A stretch of 64,000 bases of DNA from Aliirhizobium wenxiniae (GCF_014201355.1 NZ_JACHEG010000001.1:1426001-1490000), one strand, 5' to 3'. Counted from the stretch's first letter, positions 1 to 9,146 are shown. Made by a program: numbers and translations. Notes: generated by a model not told the origin, from the sequence alone.

Positions 1-218
1 TTGGCAACGGTGTCGGTAAGCATGAAACGACCACTCAGCCAATTGGCGATGCTCTCCGATGCCTGTTTGCCGGTGGAGTCGATGTTGCGGGCAACGGACT
101 CTGCCACGCCATCTCGCTGAAGACTGTCGATATAGATCGAAAAGGCGCCGAAGGCAGCCGCGACGAGTAGTGACGCGGCAAGCAGGATACGCGTCATGAG
201 ATTTGATCTTTTGGTCAA
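1..218 (-). CDS. Methyl-accepting chemotaxis protein, N-terminal fragment
   Basis: Only the first 70 or so codons are in the window; the gene continues past the left edge. The visible part has a short basic N-terminus, one hydrophobic segment (LLAASLLVAAAFGAFSIY) and then a periplasmic-type stretch containing SIANWLSGRFMLTD. That phrase resembles the start of the dCache sensing domain of rhizobial chemoreceptors, so a transducer is the likely product. Two starts are possible: TTG at 218, preceded by AGAGGAA at good spacing and adding basic residues before the membrane segment, or ATG at 197 with no clear ribosome site. I prefer TTG. The methyl-accepting domain is not visible, so a Cache-containing kinase or cyclase remains possible. 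Confidence 0.55.
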   Translation of the reverse strand, partial: MTKRSNLMTRILLAASLLVAAAFGAFSIYIDSLQRDGVAESVARNIDSTGKQASESIANWLSGRFMLTDTVA

Positions 219-632
219 CCGAGGTGTTCCTCTGATGAGCGCCGATAAACTCGGCTGCTCGTTGGCATTGTTCTGAGTGGGGGAGACATGCCGCAAGGCA
301 AGGGCGGGAACGCTTCATGCGACCGTGACGCGGGCTAAGACCGCAAGCATCCGCATGAATAAAACCAAATTCTAAACTTTGAATAAAAAACAAACATACG
401 CAATTGCACGCCGTGCGGGCGTACAAATATCACGCACAACAGAAAATTGCTTCAGGACGCGCAACAACCGTCAGACGAACCCGCAGGCACATTGCATTTA
501 ATCATACTTTTACTTCGCGCTACACTTCGCTTCTGCAATTATCACGTCTTGCAACACTCGACCGCGATGCCCCTGCTTGCCCTCTCGTTCCTCACTGCCT
601 ACATCTGCCCGGCCAACCGCCGGAGACCATGC
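219..632. other. Intergenic region with AT-rich core
   Basis: This 414-base gap separates the divergent chemoreceptor and EI24 genes. The part around 355-400 is clearly AT-rich, with runs of A, compared with the G+C-rich flanks, and probably carries the promoters. I see no convincing gene, RNA or terminator. Reading frames through 404-632 have no ribosome site and do not look like protein. Confidence 0.5.
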
Positions 633-1346
633 ATGATCCTCGACGCCGCCCGCCTTGCGTTCGTCAACCTTTTCGCACCGGAGACCCGCTCCGCCTTCTG
701 GAAGATGCTGGGTCTGACCCTGCTCATTCTCGTCGGCCTGTGGTTCGCGCTCAGAGAGAGCTTTGCCTATTATATCTGGCCCTGGTTCGCCGCCTTCCTT
801 CCGACAATGCCGGAATGGACCGGATGGGTGACACTGATCGCAGCCATTGCCGCCAGCATTGGCCTGGCGCTGGGGCTTGCACTTCTCATCGCCCCGATCA
901 CCGCATTGATCGCCGGCCTGTTTCTCGATGATGTGGCGGCAGTCGTCGAAAAACGCGACTATCCGAACGACCCGCCTGGCAAGGAACTGCCGCTCGGTCA
1001 GGCAATCGCCGGCTCGATCAAGTTTCTGGGCGTCGTCATCGTCTTCAACATCATCGCGCTGCTTCTTCTGTTCATTCCGGGCGTCAACCTCATCGCCTTC
1101 TTCATGGTCAACGGTTATCTGCTCGGCCGCGAATTCTTCGAATTTGCCGCAATGCGTTTCCGCACGCCGACCGAAGCCCGTGCCTTCCGCTCGAAACATG
1201 CCTCGACAGTCCTGCTTGCCGGCATGCTGATCGCCGGTTTTCTGGCGATCCCGATCGTCAACCTGCTGACCCCGCTTTTTGCCGCGGGGCTGATGGTGCA
1301 TCTGCACAAGGCGCTTTCGGCGCGGGATCCCGGCTTTCGAGACTAA
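633..1346 (+). CDS. EI24 domain membrane protein (CysZ-like)
   Basis: A 237-residue integral membrane protein of the EI24 family (formerly DUF540), the family of the sulfate permease CysZ. It begins [19 protein letters not shown], and hydrophobic segments fall at about residues 25-45, 62-95, 127-165 and 195-228. The loop [15 protein letters not shown] is typical of the family. The frame is open further upstream, but ATG 633 follows CGGAGA and matches the family N-terminus. The sulfate importer in this window is more than 40 kb away, so a role in sulfur uptake is not supported by context. The gene ends 4 bases inside the convergent VOC gene. Confidence 0.8.
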   Translation: MILDAARLAFVNLFAPETRSAFWKMLGLTLLILVGLWFALRESFAYYIWPWFAAFLPTMPEWTGWVTLIAAIAASIGLALGLALLIAPITALIAGLFLDDVAAVVEKRDYPNDPPGKELPLGQAIAGSIKFLGVVIVFNIIALLLLFIPGVNLIAFFMVNGYLLGREFFEFAAMRFRTPTEARAFRSKHASTVLLAGMLIAGFLAIPIVNLLTPLFAAGLMVHLHKALSARDPGFRD

Positions 1347-1768
1347 TCCGGCAGCGCCGATGCCTCATACATCGCGGCATATTCCGCACTCGGCGGGATA
1401 GGCTTGATGATATCGATCAGCACGCCATTCGGGTCGGCGGCAATGAAATGTCGCTGGCCGAAATCCTCGTCCCGGATATCGAGACGTATCGGCAGGCCCG
1501 CCGCCTTCAGCCGCTCATAAACCGCATCGACGTCCTCGACCTCGAAGTTCAAAAGCAGGCCGGAAACCGTGCCGCGCCCGGCTTCCGGGATTGTCTCATG
1601 GCTGCCATCAAGAATGGCGAGCGTCACATGGTCGCTTTCCTTCGACTGCAGATGAACATACCAGTCGGCGGAGAACAGCGCCTCGAAACCGAAATGCTGG
1701 GTGTAGAACGCCGCCGTTCCGGCAACATCTGCGGTCATGATGACCGGATAATAGCTGACTGCCTTCAT
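1343..1768 (-). CDS. VOC family (glyoxalase/dioxygenase-fold) protein
   Basis: A 141-residue protein made of one vicinal-oxygen-chelate module. The first beta-alpha-beta unit starts [20 protein letters not shown] and the second ends [17 protein letters not shown], which is the usual VOC closing strand. The histidine ligand often found in the first strand is absent, so a classic metal-dependent glyoxalase activity is doubtful; antibiotic-binding or dioxygenase-like relatives are alternatives. ATG 1768 sits just behind GGAAAAGAG. The gene is transcribed away from a TetR gene across an 89-base gap holding two operator-like repeats, so it is probably the TetR target. Confidence 0.82.
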   Translation of the reverse strand: MKAVSYYPVIMTADVAGTAAFYTQHFGFEALFSADWYVHLQSKESDHVTLAILDGSHETIPEAGRGTVSGLLLNFEVEDVDAVYERLKAAGLPIRLDIRDEDFGQRHFIAADPNGVLIDIIKPIPPSAEYAAMYEASALPD

Positions 1769-1793
1769 CTCTTTTCCTCCGTTGAGATTTAAG

Positions 1794-1840
1794 ATACATT
1801 CAGTCTGTATGTTTTCTTATAAAATACATTCTGTCTGTAT
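1794..1840. promoter_or_regulatory. Twin TetR operator candidates
   Basis: Two near-identical 17-base sites lie between the divergent VOC and TetR genes: ATACATTCAGTCTGTAT at 1794-1810 and ATACATTCTGTCTGTAT at 1824-1840. Each has inverted outer arms ATACA and TGTAT. Their starts are 30 bases apart, close to three helical turns, so two dimers would bind the same face. Location and symmetry suit autoregulation by the TetR at 1858. Confidence 0.7.
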
Positions 1841-1857
1841 GTAAATAGAGGGCCGAA

Positions 1858-2436
1858 ATGCCGCGCAGCAATCGTGAACGCACAGACGCCACCCGTACCG
1901 TTTTGCTGGATGCAGCCCGTAAGCTGTTTATCGAGAAGGGTTACGCCGAAACGGCAACGCCGGAAATCGTCGCTGCCGCCGACGTGACACGGGGAGCGCT
2001 CTACCACCATTTTCCGGACAAGAAGGCACTGTTCTGGGCGGTTATCGAGCGCGAGGCGAACAACGTTGCCGCCGATATCGATGCCCATTCGGCGGAAGCC
2101 TCATCAGCGCGTGAAGCCCTTCTGCAAGGCGCATCCGCCTATTTCGATGCGATGGCCGTGCCGGGCCGCACGCGGCTGCTCTTAAAGGAAGCCCCCGCCC
2201 AGCACGCGATCGATAATGGCGAAGGAGAAGACCCTGCCGAACAAGGCCTGAAGATCGGCCTGTCGCATCTGCTGGCAGGCTCGGAAAACCTCAAGCTTCT
2301 AGACCCTCTGACATCGCTGATTTCGTCGGCCTTTGAGAAAGCCGCAATCGCGATCGATTGCGGAGGAAAGCGCGCCGATTACGAAGCCGCAATCGCAGCC
2401 CTTCTCGACGGACTTATTGCGCAGCCTCGCCGATGA
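1858..2436 (+). CDS. TetR/AcrR family transcriptional regulator
   Basis: A 192-residue one-component repressor. The N-terminal helix-turn-helix spans about residues 10-58, with the recognition-helix phrase VTRGALYHHFPDKKALF that is standard for TetR proteins. The C-terminal half is the ligand and dimer domain and gives no hint of the effector. AGAGGG precedes ATG 1858. It is divergent from the VOC gene, and the shared upstream region holds two copies of an inverted repeat, so it likely represses both itself and that gene. Its 3' end overlaps the convergent nth gene by 23 bases. Confidence 0.9.
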   Translation: MPRSNRERTDATRTVLLDAARKLFIEKGYAETATPEIVAAADVTRGALYHHFPDKKALFWAVIEREANNVAADIDAHSAEASSAREALLQGASAYFDAMAVPGRTRLLLKEAPAQHAIDNGEGEDPAEQGLKIGLSHLLAGSENLKLLDPLTSLISSAFEKAAIAIDCGGKRADYEAAIAALLDGLIAQPRR

Positions 2437-3208
2437 ACTGAGGCGGCAACTCCACCAGCGGCGCCGGGATATCGAAGGTCTTTTCCGGCGAGCGACAGAG
2501 ATCGGCTATGACGCAATGCTCGCATTCCGGCTTGCGCGCCTTGCAGGTGTAACGCCCATGCAGGATCAGCCAGTGATGCGCATGGAAGAGATATTGCTCG
2601 GGGATGACCTTGAGGAACTGTTCCTCCACCTCGTCCGGCGTCTTGCCCGGCGCCATCAGGCAGCGATTGCCGATGCGGAAGACATGTGTATCGACGGCAA
2701 GCGTCGGGATGCCAAAGGCCATGGACATCACCACATTGGCGGTCTTGCGCCCCACACCCGGCAGGCGCGTCAACTCCTCGAGCGTCTTCGGCACTTGCGA
2801 GCCGAAGTCGTCGATCAGCATGCGACAGAGCGCTATGACATTCTTCGCCTTGTTGCGATAAAGCCCGATCGTCTTGATATGGGCGATGACACCGTCTTCA
2901 CCGAGCGCCAGCATCTTTTCCGGAGTATCGGCTATTTTGAACAGCGCCCGCGTCGCCTTGTTGACGCCGGCATCGGTCGCCTGGGCGGATAGTGCCACGG
3001 CAACGACCAGCGTGAACGGGTTCACATGCTCCAGCTCGCCCTTCGGCTCAGGCCGCTGGATAGAGAAACGGCGAAAGATCTCCACCATCTCTTCCTTCGA
3101 ATAGGCGGATTTGAAGCGTTTCGTCTTGCTTGCCGCTGCCTTCCTGGCAGGGGCGCGAGTTGACTTTTGCAAAGTTAGGGAGCTGGATTTCGGTTTCGCA
3201 GTGGCCAT
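2414..3208 (-). CDS. nth: Endonuclease III (DNA glycosylase/AP lyase)
   Basis: A 264-residue base-excision repair enzyme that removes oxidised pyrimidines and cleaves the abasic site. The helix-hairpin-helix contains LPGVGRKTANVV, with catalytic Lys155, and VDTHV, with catalytic Asp173. A [4Fe-4S] site with the C-x6-C-x2-C-x5-C spacing is visible at Cys222, 229, 232 and 238. The N-terminus is a basic Lys/Ala-rich extension of about 30 residues, longer than in E. coli. The frame is open upstream to 3772, but ATG 3208 gives the normal family length and leaves 21 bases to the divergent DUF2244 gene. Confidence 0.95.
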   Translation of the reverse strand: MATAKPKSSSLTLQKSTRAPARKAAASKTKRFKSAYSKEEMVEIFRRFSIQRPEPKGELEHVNPFTLVVAVALSAQATDAGVNKATRALFKIADTPEKMLALGEDGVIAHIKTIGLYRNKAKNVIALCRMLIDDFGSQVPKTLEELTRLPGVGRKTANVVMSMAFGIPTLAVDTHVFRIGNRCLMAPGKTPDEVEEQFLKVIPEQYLFHAHHWLILHGRYTCKARKPECEHCVIADLCRSPEKTFDIPAPLVELPPQFIGEAAQ

Positions 3209-3229
3209 GAGACTGTATAGGCATGCCCC

Positions 3230-3727
3230 ATGATGGAAAGCAACGCGCCGATAAAGGATGACCGCCCGGTCTTCGCCGCTGAACTGATACCCTACCGGTC
3301 GCTGGGGCGAACGGGGTTCAAGCTGGTGCTCATGCTTTCGGGTACCGTCTGCGCCTTTTACGGCATCTTCTTCACCGTGACCGGCGCATGGCCGATCGGC
3401 CTGTTTCTCGGAGCGGATTTTCTGCTTCTCTATTTTGCCCTGAAGCTGAGCTATCGATCCGGCCGGCAGCGCGAGGAAGTCCGCGTATCGCCGACCGATG
3501 TGCTGATCCGCAAATTCTCGCCGACCGGCCGAATGGTCGAGCACCACTTCAATCCGTTCTGGACGCGTTTCCGCGTCAACCGGCATGAGGAATTCGGCAT
3601 CACCTCCATGCATGTCACGGGCGAAGGCAGGGATACGGATATCGGCTCCTTCCTCAACCCCGATGACCGGGAGAGTTTTGCCAAAGCCTTCCGCAATGCA
3701 CTGGCAACAGTAACTCGCCGCCTGTGA
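3230..3727 (+). CDS. DUF2244 membrane protein
   Basis: A 165-residue protein of the DUF2244 family, whose function is unknown. Two adjacent hydrophobic segments (about residues 31-50 and 55-72) are followed by a soluble domain with REEVRVSPTDVLI and the family-like phrase FWTRFRVNRHE. It sits head-to-head with nth, which is a frequent arrangement in alphaproteobacteria, and is followed 68 bases later by the AraC-Ada fusion. I cannot assign a reaction. Confidence 0.85.
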   Translation: MMESNAPIKDDRPVFAAELIPYRSLGRTGFKLVLMLSGTVCAFYGIFFTVTGAWPIGLFLGADFLLLYFALKLSYRSGRQREEVRVSPTDVLIRKFSPTGRMVEHHFNPFWTRFRVNRHEEFGITSMHVTGEGRDTDIGSFLNPDDRESFAKAFRNALATVTRRL

Positions 3728-3795
3728 CCAAAGCGCAAGAAACGGGTGGAATCGATGGAGGCGAAAGGGCACATATGAGCGAAAGGAGACAGACC

Positions 3796-4677
3796 ATGAA
3801 TGCTCTCGCTCAGTTTGCCGCGCCGGCAGTCGATGTGACGCCGGAAGGTTCGGATTACGAGACGGTGCGCCGGGTCATCGAGATGATCACCCTCGATTAC
3901 CGCGACCAGCCATCGCTCGAAACGATTGCCGCCGAGATCGGCCAGTCACCGACGCAATTGCAGAAGCTGTTCACCCGCTGGGCCGGTCTTTCACCAAAAG
4001 CCTTTCTGCAGGCGGTCACGATCGATCACGCCAAGCGCCTGCTCGGTACCGAAGGTCTGCCGCTTCTGGAAACCTCCTATGAGGTCGGCCTTTCCGGCCC
4101 CGGTCGCCTGCACGATCTCTTCGTCACTCACGAGGCGATGTCGCCCGGCGAATGGAAGGCCAAGGGCGGCGGCCTGACGATCCGCTACGGCTTCCACCCT
4201 TCCCCCTTCGGCATAGCGCTGGTCATGGCCACAGATCGCGGCCTGTCCGGCCTCGCCTTTGCCGATGAAGGCCGCGAGCAGGAAGCGCTGGACGACATGA
4301 CCCGCCGCTGGCCGAACGCAACCTATGTAGAGGACAAGGCCGCAACCGAACCCTATGTCGGCCGTGTCTTCGATCGCTCGAAATGGCTCTGTGACCGGCC
4401 CTTGCGGGTCGTGCTGATCGGCACCGACTTCCAGATGCGTGTCTGGCAAAGCCTGCTGAAAATCCCTTACGGCAAGGCCATCACCTATTCGGATGTCGCT
4501 AACGATATCGGTCAGCCGACCGCAAGCCGGGCGGTTGGGGCAGCCGTCGGCGCCAACCCGATCTCCTTCGTCGTCCCCTGCCATCGCGCAGTGGCAAAGA
4601 ATGGCGCCCTCACCGGCTATCATTGGGGCCTCACCCGCAAGCGCGCCATGCTCGGCTGGGAGACGGGTGGAGCGTAA
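3796..4677 (+). CDS. AraC-type HTH fused to O6-alkylguanine-DNA alkyltransferase
   Basis: A 293-residue Ada-like fusion. Residues about 25-120 form an AraC helix-turn-helix (QPSLETIAAEIGQSPTQLQK), and residues about 130-290 form the alkyltransferase, with acceptor Cys262 in VVPCHRAV (the usual form is PCHRV). The N-terminal phosphotriester-sensing domain of E. coli Ada, with its four zinc cysteines, is missing, so the classical methyl-phosphotriester switch cannot operate here. ATG 3796 follows AAAGGAGAC and is better supported than ATG 3775. Together with nth it makes a small DNA-repair cluster. Whether it regulates genes or only repairs DNA is open. Confidence 0.9.
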   Translation: MNALAQFAAPAVDVTPEGSDYETVRRVIEMITLDYRDQPSLETIAAEIGQSPTQLQKLFTRWAGLSPKAFLQAVTIDHAKRLLGTEGLPLLETSYEVGLSGPGRLHDLFVTHEAMSPGEWKAKGGGLTIRYGFHPSPFGIALVMATDRGLSGLAFADEGREQEALDDMTRRWPNATYVEDKAATEPYVGRVFDRSKWLCDRPLRVVLIGTDFQMRVWQSLLKIPYGKAITYSDVANDIGQPTASRAVGAAVGANPISFVVPCHRAVAKNGALTGYHWGLTRKRAMLGWETGGA

Positions 4678-4813
4678 CGCCCTGATTCTGTGCGGCTATC
4701 AGAATATTCGTCTGCCAATCTACCCGAAGAAGTTACGGGCTTTTTTGCGGGGTTTTCCGACATTGGCTCGGAACGCTACAGGATTTCCAATCGAACCTTG
4801 GAGATCCAGCCGG

Positions 4814-5059
4814 GTGCAAGAGCGTAAGTTTCCGCGATCGAGGGCCTTCCTCGGCGCAAAAATCCTGTTCAACGATCATCGTTCGGCTTTTGACGGCATC
4901 GTCAAGGAAATGTCGGAAGGCGGCGCGATGATCAGGACCGAAAGCGCAATGTCGGTCCCCGAAAGCTTCACGCTGCAACTCTCCGACGGCCGCCAGTTCG
5001 AATGCGATGTCCGCTGGCGTCGTATAAACGCGATCGGCGTCGAGTTCCGCACCGCCTGA
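4814..5059 (+). CDS. Small PilZ domain protein (putative c-di-GMP binding)
   Basis: An 81-residue protein that is almost entirely one PilZ domain. The arginine motif is visible as ERKFPRSRA (RxxxR). The second motif appears as EMSEGGA, where the consensus (D/N)xSxxG has Glu in the first place, so c-di-GMP affinity may be reduced. The start is uncertain. GTG 4814 is chosen because it begins just before the RxxxR motif, with GGAG about 11 bases upstream; the frame stays open into the preceding gene. Stand-alone rhizobial PilZ proteins of this size are common. Confidence 0.72.
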   Translation: MQERKFPRSRAFLGAKILFNDHRSAFDGIVKEMSEGGAMIRTESAMSVPESFTLQLSDGRQFECDVRWRRINAIGVEFRTA

Positions 5060-5157
5060 GATCGAAGTCCCGCCTTCAGGTGACAGTCAGCTTAAAGGCA
5101 GATGCCACCGGACAACGACAGATGAAATCTGTCCTGTTCAGCAAGGTGGATCGGCGA

Positions 5158-5757
5158 ATGGCAGTTACATTCAAGCGGAAGTGGCTTCGCAACGGAGCGG
5201 CAGCCATTGGTATCACAGCGCTTAGCATCGGCGCCTATCTGGGCTTCCTTCAGCTTTCCGGCAATTTCCACACCGTCATCGCCGGTGAACTCTACCGCTC
5301 GGCCCAACCGACATCCGGCCAGATCGAGGAATATGCGCGCAACTACGGTATCCGCACCATCGTCAACCTGCGCGGCCCCTCCAAAAACGCCGCATGGTAC
5401 ACCGATGAAGTGGCGACAACGCAGCGGCTTGGAATAAAGCATATCGACTTCCGCATGGTCTCCTCCAGGGAGCTCACCGCAGAACAGGCGGACCAGCTCG
5501 TCGCCTTGCTGAAAGATGCGCCGAAACCGATCCTGATCCACTGCCAGGCAGGTGCCGACCGCACAGGCCTCGTATCCGTCATCTACAGCCATCAGATAGC
5601 CGGCATCCCGACCGAAAAGGCGGAACGGCAACTGTCGCTTTATTTCGGCCATGTCGGCCTGCCGCTCGTCTCAAAAGCCTATGCCATGGACAGGACATGG
5701 GAAATGCTGGAGCGCCACTACGGTCTTTCCCGGGAACCGTTCACGGCCCCCATCTGA
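5158..5757 (+). CDS. Membrane-anchored tyrosine/dual-specificity phosphatase family protein
   Basis: A 199-residue protein with a hydrophobic anchor or uncleaved signal at about residues 13-32 and a phosphatase fold. The signature Cx5R is clear at HCQAGADRTG, with nucleophile Cys129 and Arg135. The preceding GIRTIVNLRG is the usual lead-in of DSP-like phosphatases. ATG 5158 has AAGGTGGA at good spacing; ATG 5122 is in frame but weaker. The domain should face the periplasm if the N-terminus is in the cytoplasm. The substrate is unknown. Confidence 0.83.
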   Translation: MAVTFKRKWLRNGAAAIGITALSIGAYLGFLQLSGNFHTVIAGELYRSAQPTSGQIEEYARNYGIRTIVNLRGPSKNAAWYTDEVATTQRLGIKHIDFRMVSSRELTAEQADQLVALLKDAPKPILIHCQAGADRTGLVSVIYSHQIAGIPTEKAERQLSLYFGHVGLPLVSKAYAMDRTWEMLERHYGLSREPFTAPI

Positions 5758-5775
5758 AAGGACGGCGTTCCTTTT
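5757..5775 (+). terminator. Short terminator-like hairpin
   Basis: AAAGGA (5757-5762) pairs with TCCTTT (5769-5774) and is followed by one more T. It lies between convergent stops and could serve the phosphatase gene. The stem is only 6 bp, so support is modest. Confidence 0.4.
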
Positions 5776-7621
5776 ATGCCACCTGCACGATATGTCCCTC
5801 GGAGACCTCACGGTATTGCCGCACCGGAGGCACGTAATCCACTGAGCGCACGGGGCTCTTGATCTCGTCGGTCGCCATGTTGCGCTTGATCGACCGGCGT
5901 GCAGGATCCGGCACGGGAACCGCCGACATCAGCTTTTTCGTATAAGGATGCTGCGGATTTTCGAACACAGCAGCCCGAGGCCCTATCTCGACGATCTCGC
6001 CGAGATACATCACCGCCACCCGGTGGCTTACTCGCTCGACCACAGCCATGTCGTGGGAAATGAACAGATAGGCGAGCTTCAGGCTTTGCTGCAGGTCAAG
6101 CAGCAGATTGCACACCTGCGCCTTGATCGATACGTCGAGCGCCGACACTGCCTCATCTGCCACAATCACCTTCGGATCGAGCATCAGCGCACGCGCAATC
6201 GCGATACGCTGCCTCTGGCCACCGGAAAACTCGTGCGGAAAACGCTTCATCATGTCAGCTGACAGGCCAACCTTTTCGAGCAGCGCCGCTGCCTTGTCAC
6301 GCGCCTCAGCCTTGCTGCCAAGCGCATGTTCGACAAACGGCTCCATCACCGCAGAACCGATGCTCATGCGCGGATTGAGAGAGGCGAACGGATCCTGAAA
6401 GATCATCTGTACCGAGCGGCGCATGCGCCGCAGCGAAGACTGGTCGAGCTTCATAACCTCATAGCCGTCGAGCACTACATTGCCGCTCGTCGGGTTGATC
6501 AGCCGCGTCACGGAACGGCCGGTAGTCGACTTTCCGCAACCGGATTCTCCGACAAGCGACAGCGTCTCGCCCTCCTGCAGGCTGAAAGACACGTTTTCCA
6601 CCGCATGCACGGCACCGGTCTTGCGACCGAGCAGGCCTGAATGGATGTCGAAACGCGTTGTCAGGTCACGAACTTCGAGGATCGGTGTCTTTCCCTTCGC
6701 CACCGTGTCGGTGACGTCGGCCAGCTTCTGCTGTTCACCGGTCTTGACGTCGATGATCGGAAACCGCAGCGGCAGTTTACGCTCGCCCATCGACCCCAGC
6801 CGTGGCACAGCCGAAAGCAGCGCACGGGTGTAAGGGTGCTTGCCGCGATGAAAGATATCGGCGGTCGCGCCCGTCTCCACCTGGTCGCCACGGAACATCA
6901 CGATCGTCCGGTCGGCCACTTCCGCCACCACGCCCATATCATGAGTGATGAACAGAACAGACATCCCCTCCTCGTCCTGCAACTGCTTGATCAGATCGAG
7001 AATCTGCCCCTGGATCGTCACGTCGAGCGCCGTCGTCGGCTCGTCCGCGATCAAGAGTTTCGGCTTCGACGCAAGCGCCATTGCAATCATCACGCGTTGG
7101 CGCATGCCACCGGAAAACTGGTGCGGGTATTCGTCGAACCGGCCCTTGGCGTTCGGGATACGAACCTTTTCCAGAAGTCGCAGGACTTCCGCCTTGGCTT
7201 CGGCTTTAGAAATATCCTTGTGAACAGTCAGCGCCTCGGCGATCTGCTTGCCGATCGGGAAGATCGGGTTGAGCGAGGTCATCGGCTCCTGAAAGATCAT
7301 CGAGATGTCGTTGCCGCGCACTCGGCGCATCTCTTCCTCGGGCAGCGAGACAAGCTCCTTGCCCTGCAGGAACACCTGCCCATCGATACGGCTGGTCTTT
7401 TTCGGCAACAACCGCATGATCGACAGCGACGTCACCGATTTGCCCGACCCGCTTTCACCGACGATCGCCACCGTTTCCCGCGGTGCGACATCGAACGAGA
7501 TGTTGCGCACCACGGTCTTCCACTCGTCACCGACGCGAAACGAGGTCGAGAGGTTCTTCACCGAAAGAACCGGAGCGACGGAGCCGCCCCCATGTTCCAT
7601 GTCATTTCCGGAAAGCAGCAT
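5774..7621 (-). CDS. Dipeptide ABC transporter, fused two-domain ATPase
   Basis: A 615-residue protein joining two nucleotide-binding domains, as in GsiA. The first Walker A is GESGSGKS at about residues 55-62 with signature SGGMRQR; the second is GESGCGKS with SGGQRQR. Each half ends in an oligopeptide-type C-terminal tail (HPYTRALLSAVP and HPYTKKLMSAVP). ATG 7621 has AAAGGGGAA at good spacing. The M20 peptidase gene lies immediately upstream on the same strand, and the binding protein and two permeases are divergent at 9147-12951. Those units lack an ATPase of their own, so this is probably their motor. Confidence 0.92.
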   Translation of the reverse strand: MLLSGNDMEHGGGSVAPVLSVKNLSTSFRVGDEWKTVVRNISFDVAPRETVAIVGESGSGKSVTSLSIMRLLPKKTSRIDGQVFLQGKELVSLPEEEMRRVRGNDISMIFQEPMTSLNPIFPIGKQIAEALTVHKDISKAEAKAEVLRLLEKVRIPNAKGRFDEYPHQFSGGMRQRVMIAMALASKPKLLIADEPTTALDVTIQGQILDLIKQLQDEEGMSVLFITHDMGVVAEVADRTIVMFRGDQVETGATADIFHRGKHPYTRALLSAVPRLGSMGERKLPLRFPIIDVKTGEQQKLADVTDTVAKGKTPILEVRDLTTRFDIHSGLLGRKTGAVHAVENVSFSLQEGETLSLVGESGCGKSTTGRSVTRLINPTSGNVVLDGYEVMKLDQSSLRRMRRSVQMIFQDPFASLNPRMSIGSAVMEPFVEHALGSKAEARDKAAALLEKVGLSADMMKRFPHEFSGGQRQRIAIARALMLDPKVIVADEAVSALDVSIKAQVCNLLLDLQQSLKLAYLFISHDMAVVERVSHRVAVMYLGEIVEIGPRAAVFENPQHPYTKKLMSAVPVPDPARRSIKRNMATDEIKSPVRSVDYVPPVRQYREVSEGHIVQVA

Positions 7622-7657
7622 CGGGTTCCCCTTTTTATATCGATGGTCTTGCCCGGA

Positions 7658-8821
7658 TCAGGCCGCGAGCGCGGTTTCCGCCAGCGTCACCCAATAGCTG
7701 ACGCCATAGGGGATAGCTTCGTCGTTGAAGTCATAGGCCGCGTTGTGCAGGCTCGCCGTATCGCCATTGCCGATAAAGATGAACGCGCCCGGGCGCTGCT
7801 CCAGCATGTAGGAAAAATCCTCGGCCCCCATATGTGGATTGACCTCGCCATTGACCGCTTTCGGGCCGGCTACCTTGCCGGCGATACCGATCGCAAATTC
7901 GGTTTCCGCTTCGTGGTTGAAAGTGACCGGATACCCGCGGCGATAGACGACATCGGCAGTAGCGCCATGTACGGTCGCAGTCATTTCCGCCACAGCGGTC
8001 AGGCGCTTCTGGGCAAAATCGCGTGTCTCCGGCAACAGTGTTCGCACAGTGCCGACAAGCTTCACCGTATCGGGAATGACATTGTTTGCTTCCCCGCCAT
8101 GGATGGCTGAGACCGTGACAACCAGCGACTTGAGCGGGTCGGTTTCGCGCGAAACGATCGATTGCAGCGCGATGACGATATGCGATGCGGCGAGCACCGG
8201 ATCGATCGAGTTATGTGGCTGTGCGGCATGGCTGCCGCGACCGTTGACGCTGATCTCGAACACGTCGGCCGCCGCCATGATACCGCCCTTGCGGATGGCG
8301 AAGTTGCCGACAGGAAGCCGCGGCTCGTTATGCATGCCGTAGACTTCCTTGATGCCGAACTTGTCGATGAAGCCGTCATTGATCATCGCCAGCGCTCCGG
8401 CGCCTCCCTCTTCGGCCGGCTGGAAGATCACGGCAACCGCTCCCTTGAAGTTGCGCGTCTCGGCCAGATACTGCGCAGCCCCGAGAAGCATGGCCGTGTG
8501 GCCGTCGTGGCCGCATGAATGCGCCTTGCCCGGCGTCTTCGATGCCCATGGCTTGCCCGAGGTCTCGAAAATCGGCAGCGCATCCATGTCGGCACGGAAC
8601 CCGATCACCGGTCCGTCACCGTGCTTGCCCTTGATGATGCCGACGACACCTGTCTTGCCGATGCCGGTTTCGACCACATCGCAACCGAAGGAATTGAGCT
8701 TTTCGGCAACAAAGCGTGATGTCTCGTGAACATCGTAAAGCAGCTCCGGATTCTCGTGCAGATGACGCCGCCATTCGGCTACCTGGTCCTGCATCTCGGC
8801 TACGCGATTGATCACTGGCAT
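7658..8821 (-). CDS. M20 family amidohydrolase (hippurate hydrolase-like)
   Basis: A 387-residue metallo-hydrolase of the M20D type. Metal-site motifs are visible: GHDGHTAML in the first third, EEGGAGA further on, and HMGAEDFSYML near the C-terminus. Relatives cleave N-acyl amino acids. ATG 8821 with upstream GAGGTGCC is chosen over a longer frame to 8899. It is 36 bases upstream of the fused ATPase gene and divergent from the matching binding protein, which suggests that the importer brings in an acylated amino acid or peptide that this cytosolic enzyme cleaves. Confidence 0.88.
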   Translation of the reverse strand: MPVINRVAEMQDQVAEWRRHLHENPELLYDVHETSRFVAEKLNSFGCDVVETGIGKTGVVGIIKGKHGDGPVIGFRADMDALPIFETSGKPWASKTPGKAHSCGHDGHTAMLLGAAQYLAETRNFKGAVAVIFQPAEEGGAGALAMINDGFIDKFGIKEVYGMHNEPRLPVGNFAIRKGGIMAAADVFEISVNGRGSHAAQPHNSIDPVLAASHIVIALQSIVSRETDPLKSLVVTVSAIHGGEANNVIPDTVKLVGTVRTLLPETRDFAQKRLTAVAEMTATVHGATADVVYRRGYPVTFNHEAETEFAIGIAGKVAGPKAVNGEVNPHMGAEDFSYMLEQRPGAFIFIGNGDTASLHNAAYDFNDEAIPYGVSYWVTLAETALAA

Positions 8822-9146
8822 TCCGGCACCTCGTTGATTTTTCTCAAGTTCCCACTTTGTGTGGAGCAGATATTGCGATGCTTGTGTGATGTTTTGCAAG
8901 CTTCAATTTTCGCTCTTGAACGAAAAATAGGCTTGTGCTTTGATGGCCCAAAATTTGGTCACACACGCCAGACGTGAAGGAATGGACGTGTCATAAATCG
9001 ACTGAACATAAAGCTTGCGGGCAGCATCATTGGCACCCGTCGGGAAGGTTGACAGGCTAAAAAGCCGCAACCAGGGAGCCCCGACCGGAACCGCCCGCCA
9101 CCAATCACCAAAACTCGTAAAGAGAACCACAAAGGGGAACAGCAGC
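8822..9146. other. Divergent promoter region of the dipeptide importer
   Basis: This 325-base gap lies between the minus-strand peptidase-ATPase unit and the plus-strand binding protein-permease unit, so it should hold promoters for both. I saw no clear operator palindrome and no EcfG-type promoter. The only certain element is the ribosome site AAAGGGGAAC before ATG 9147. Confidence 0.5.
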
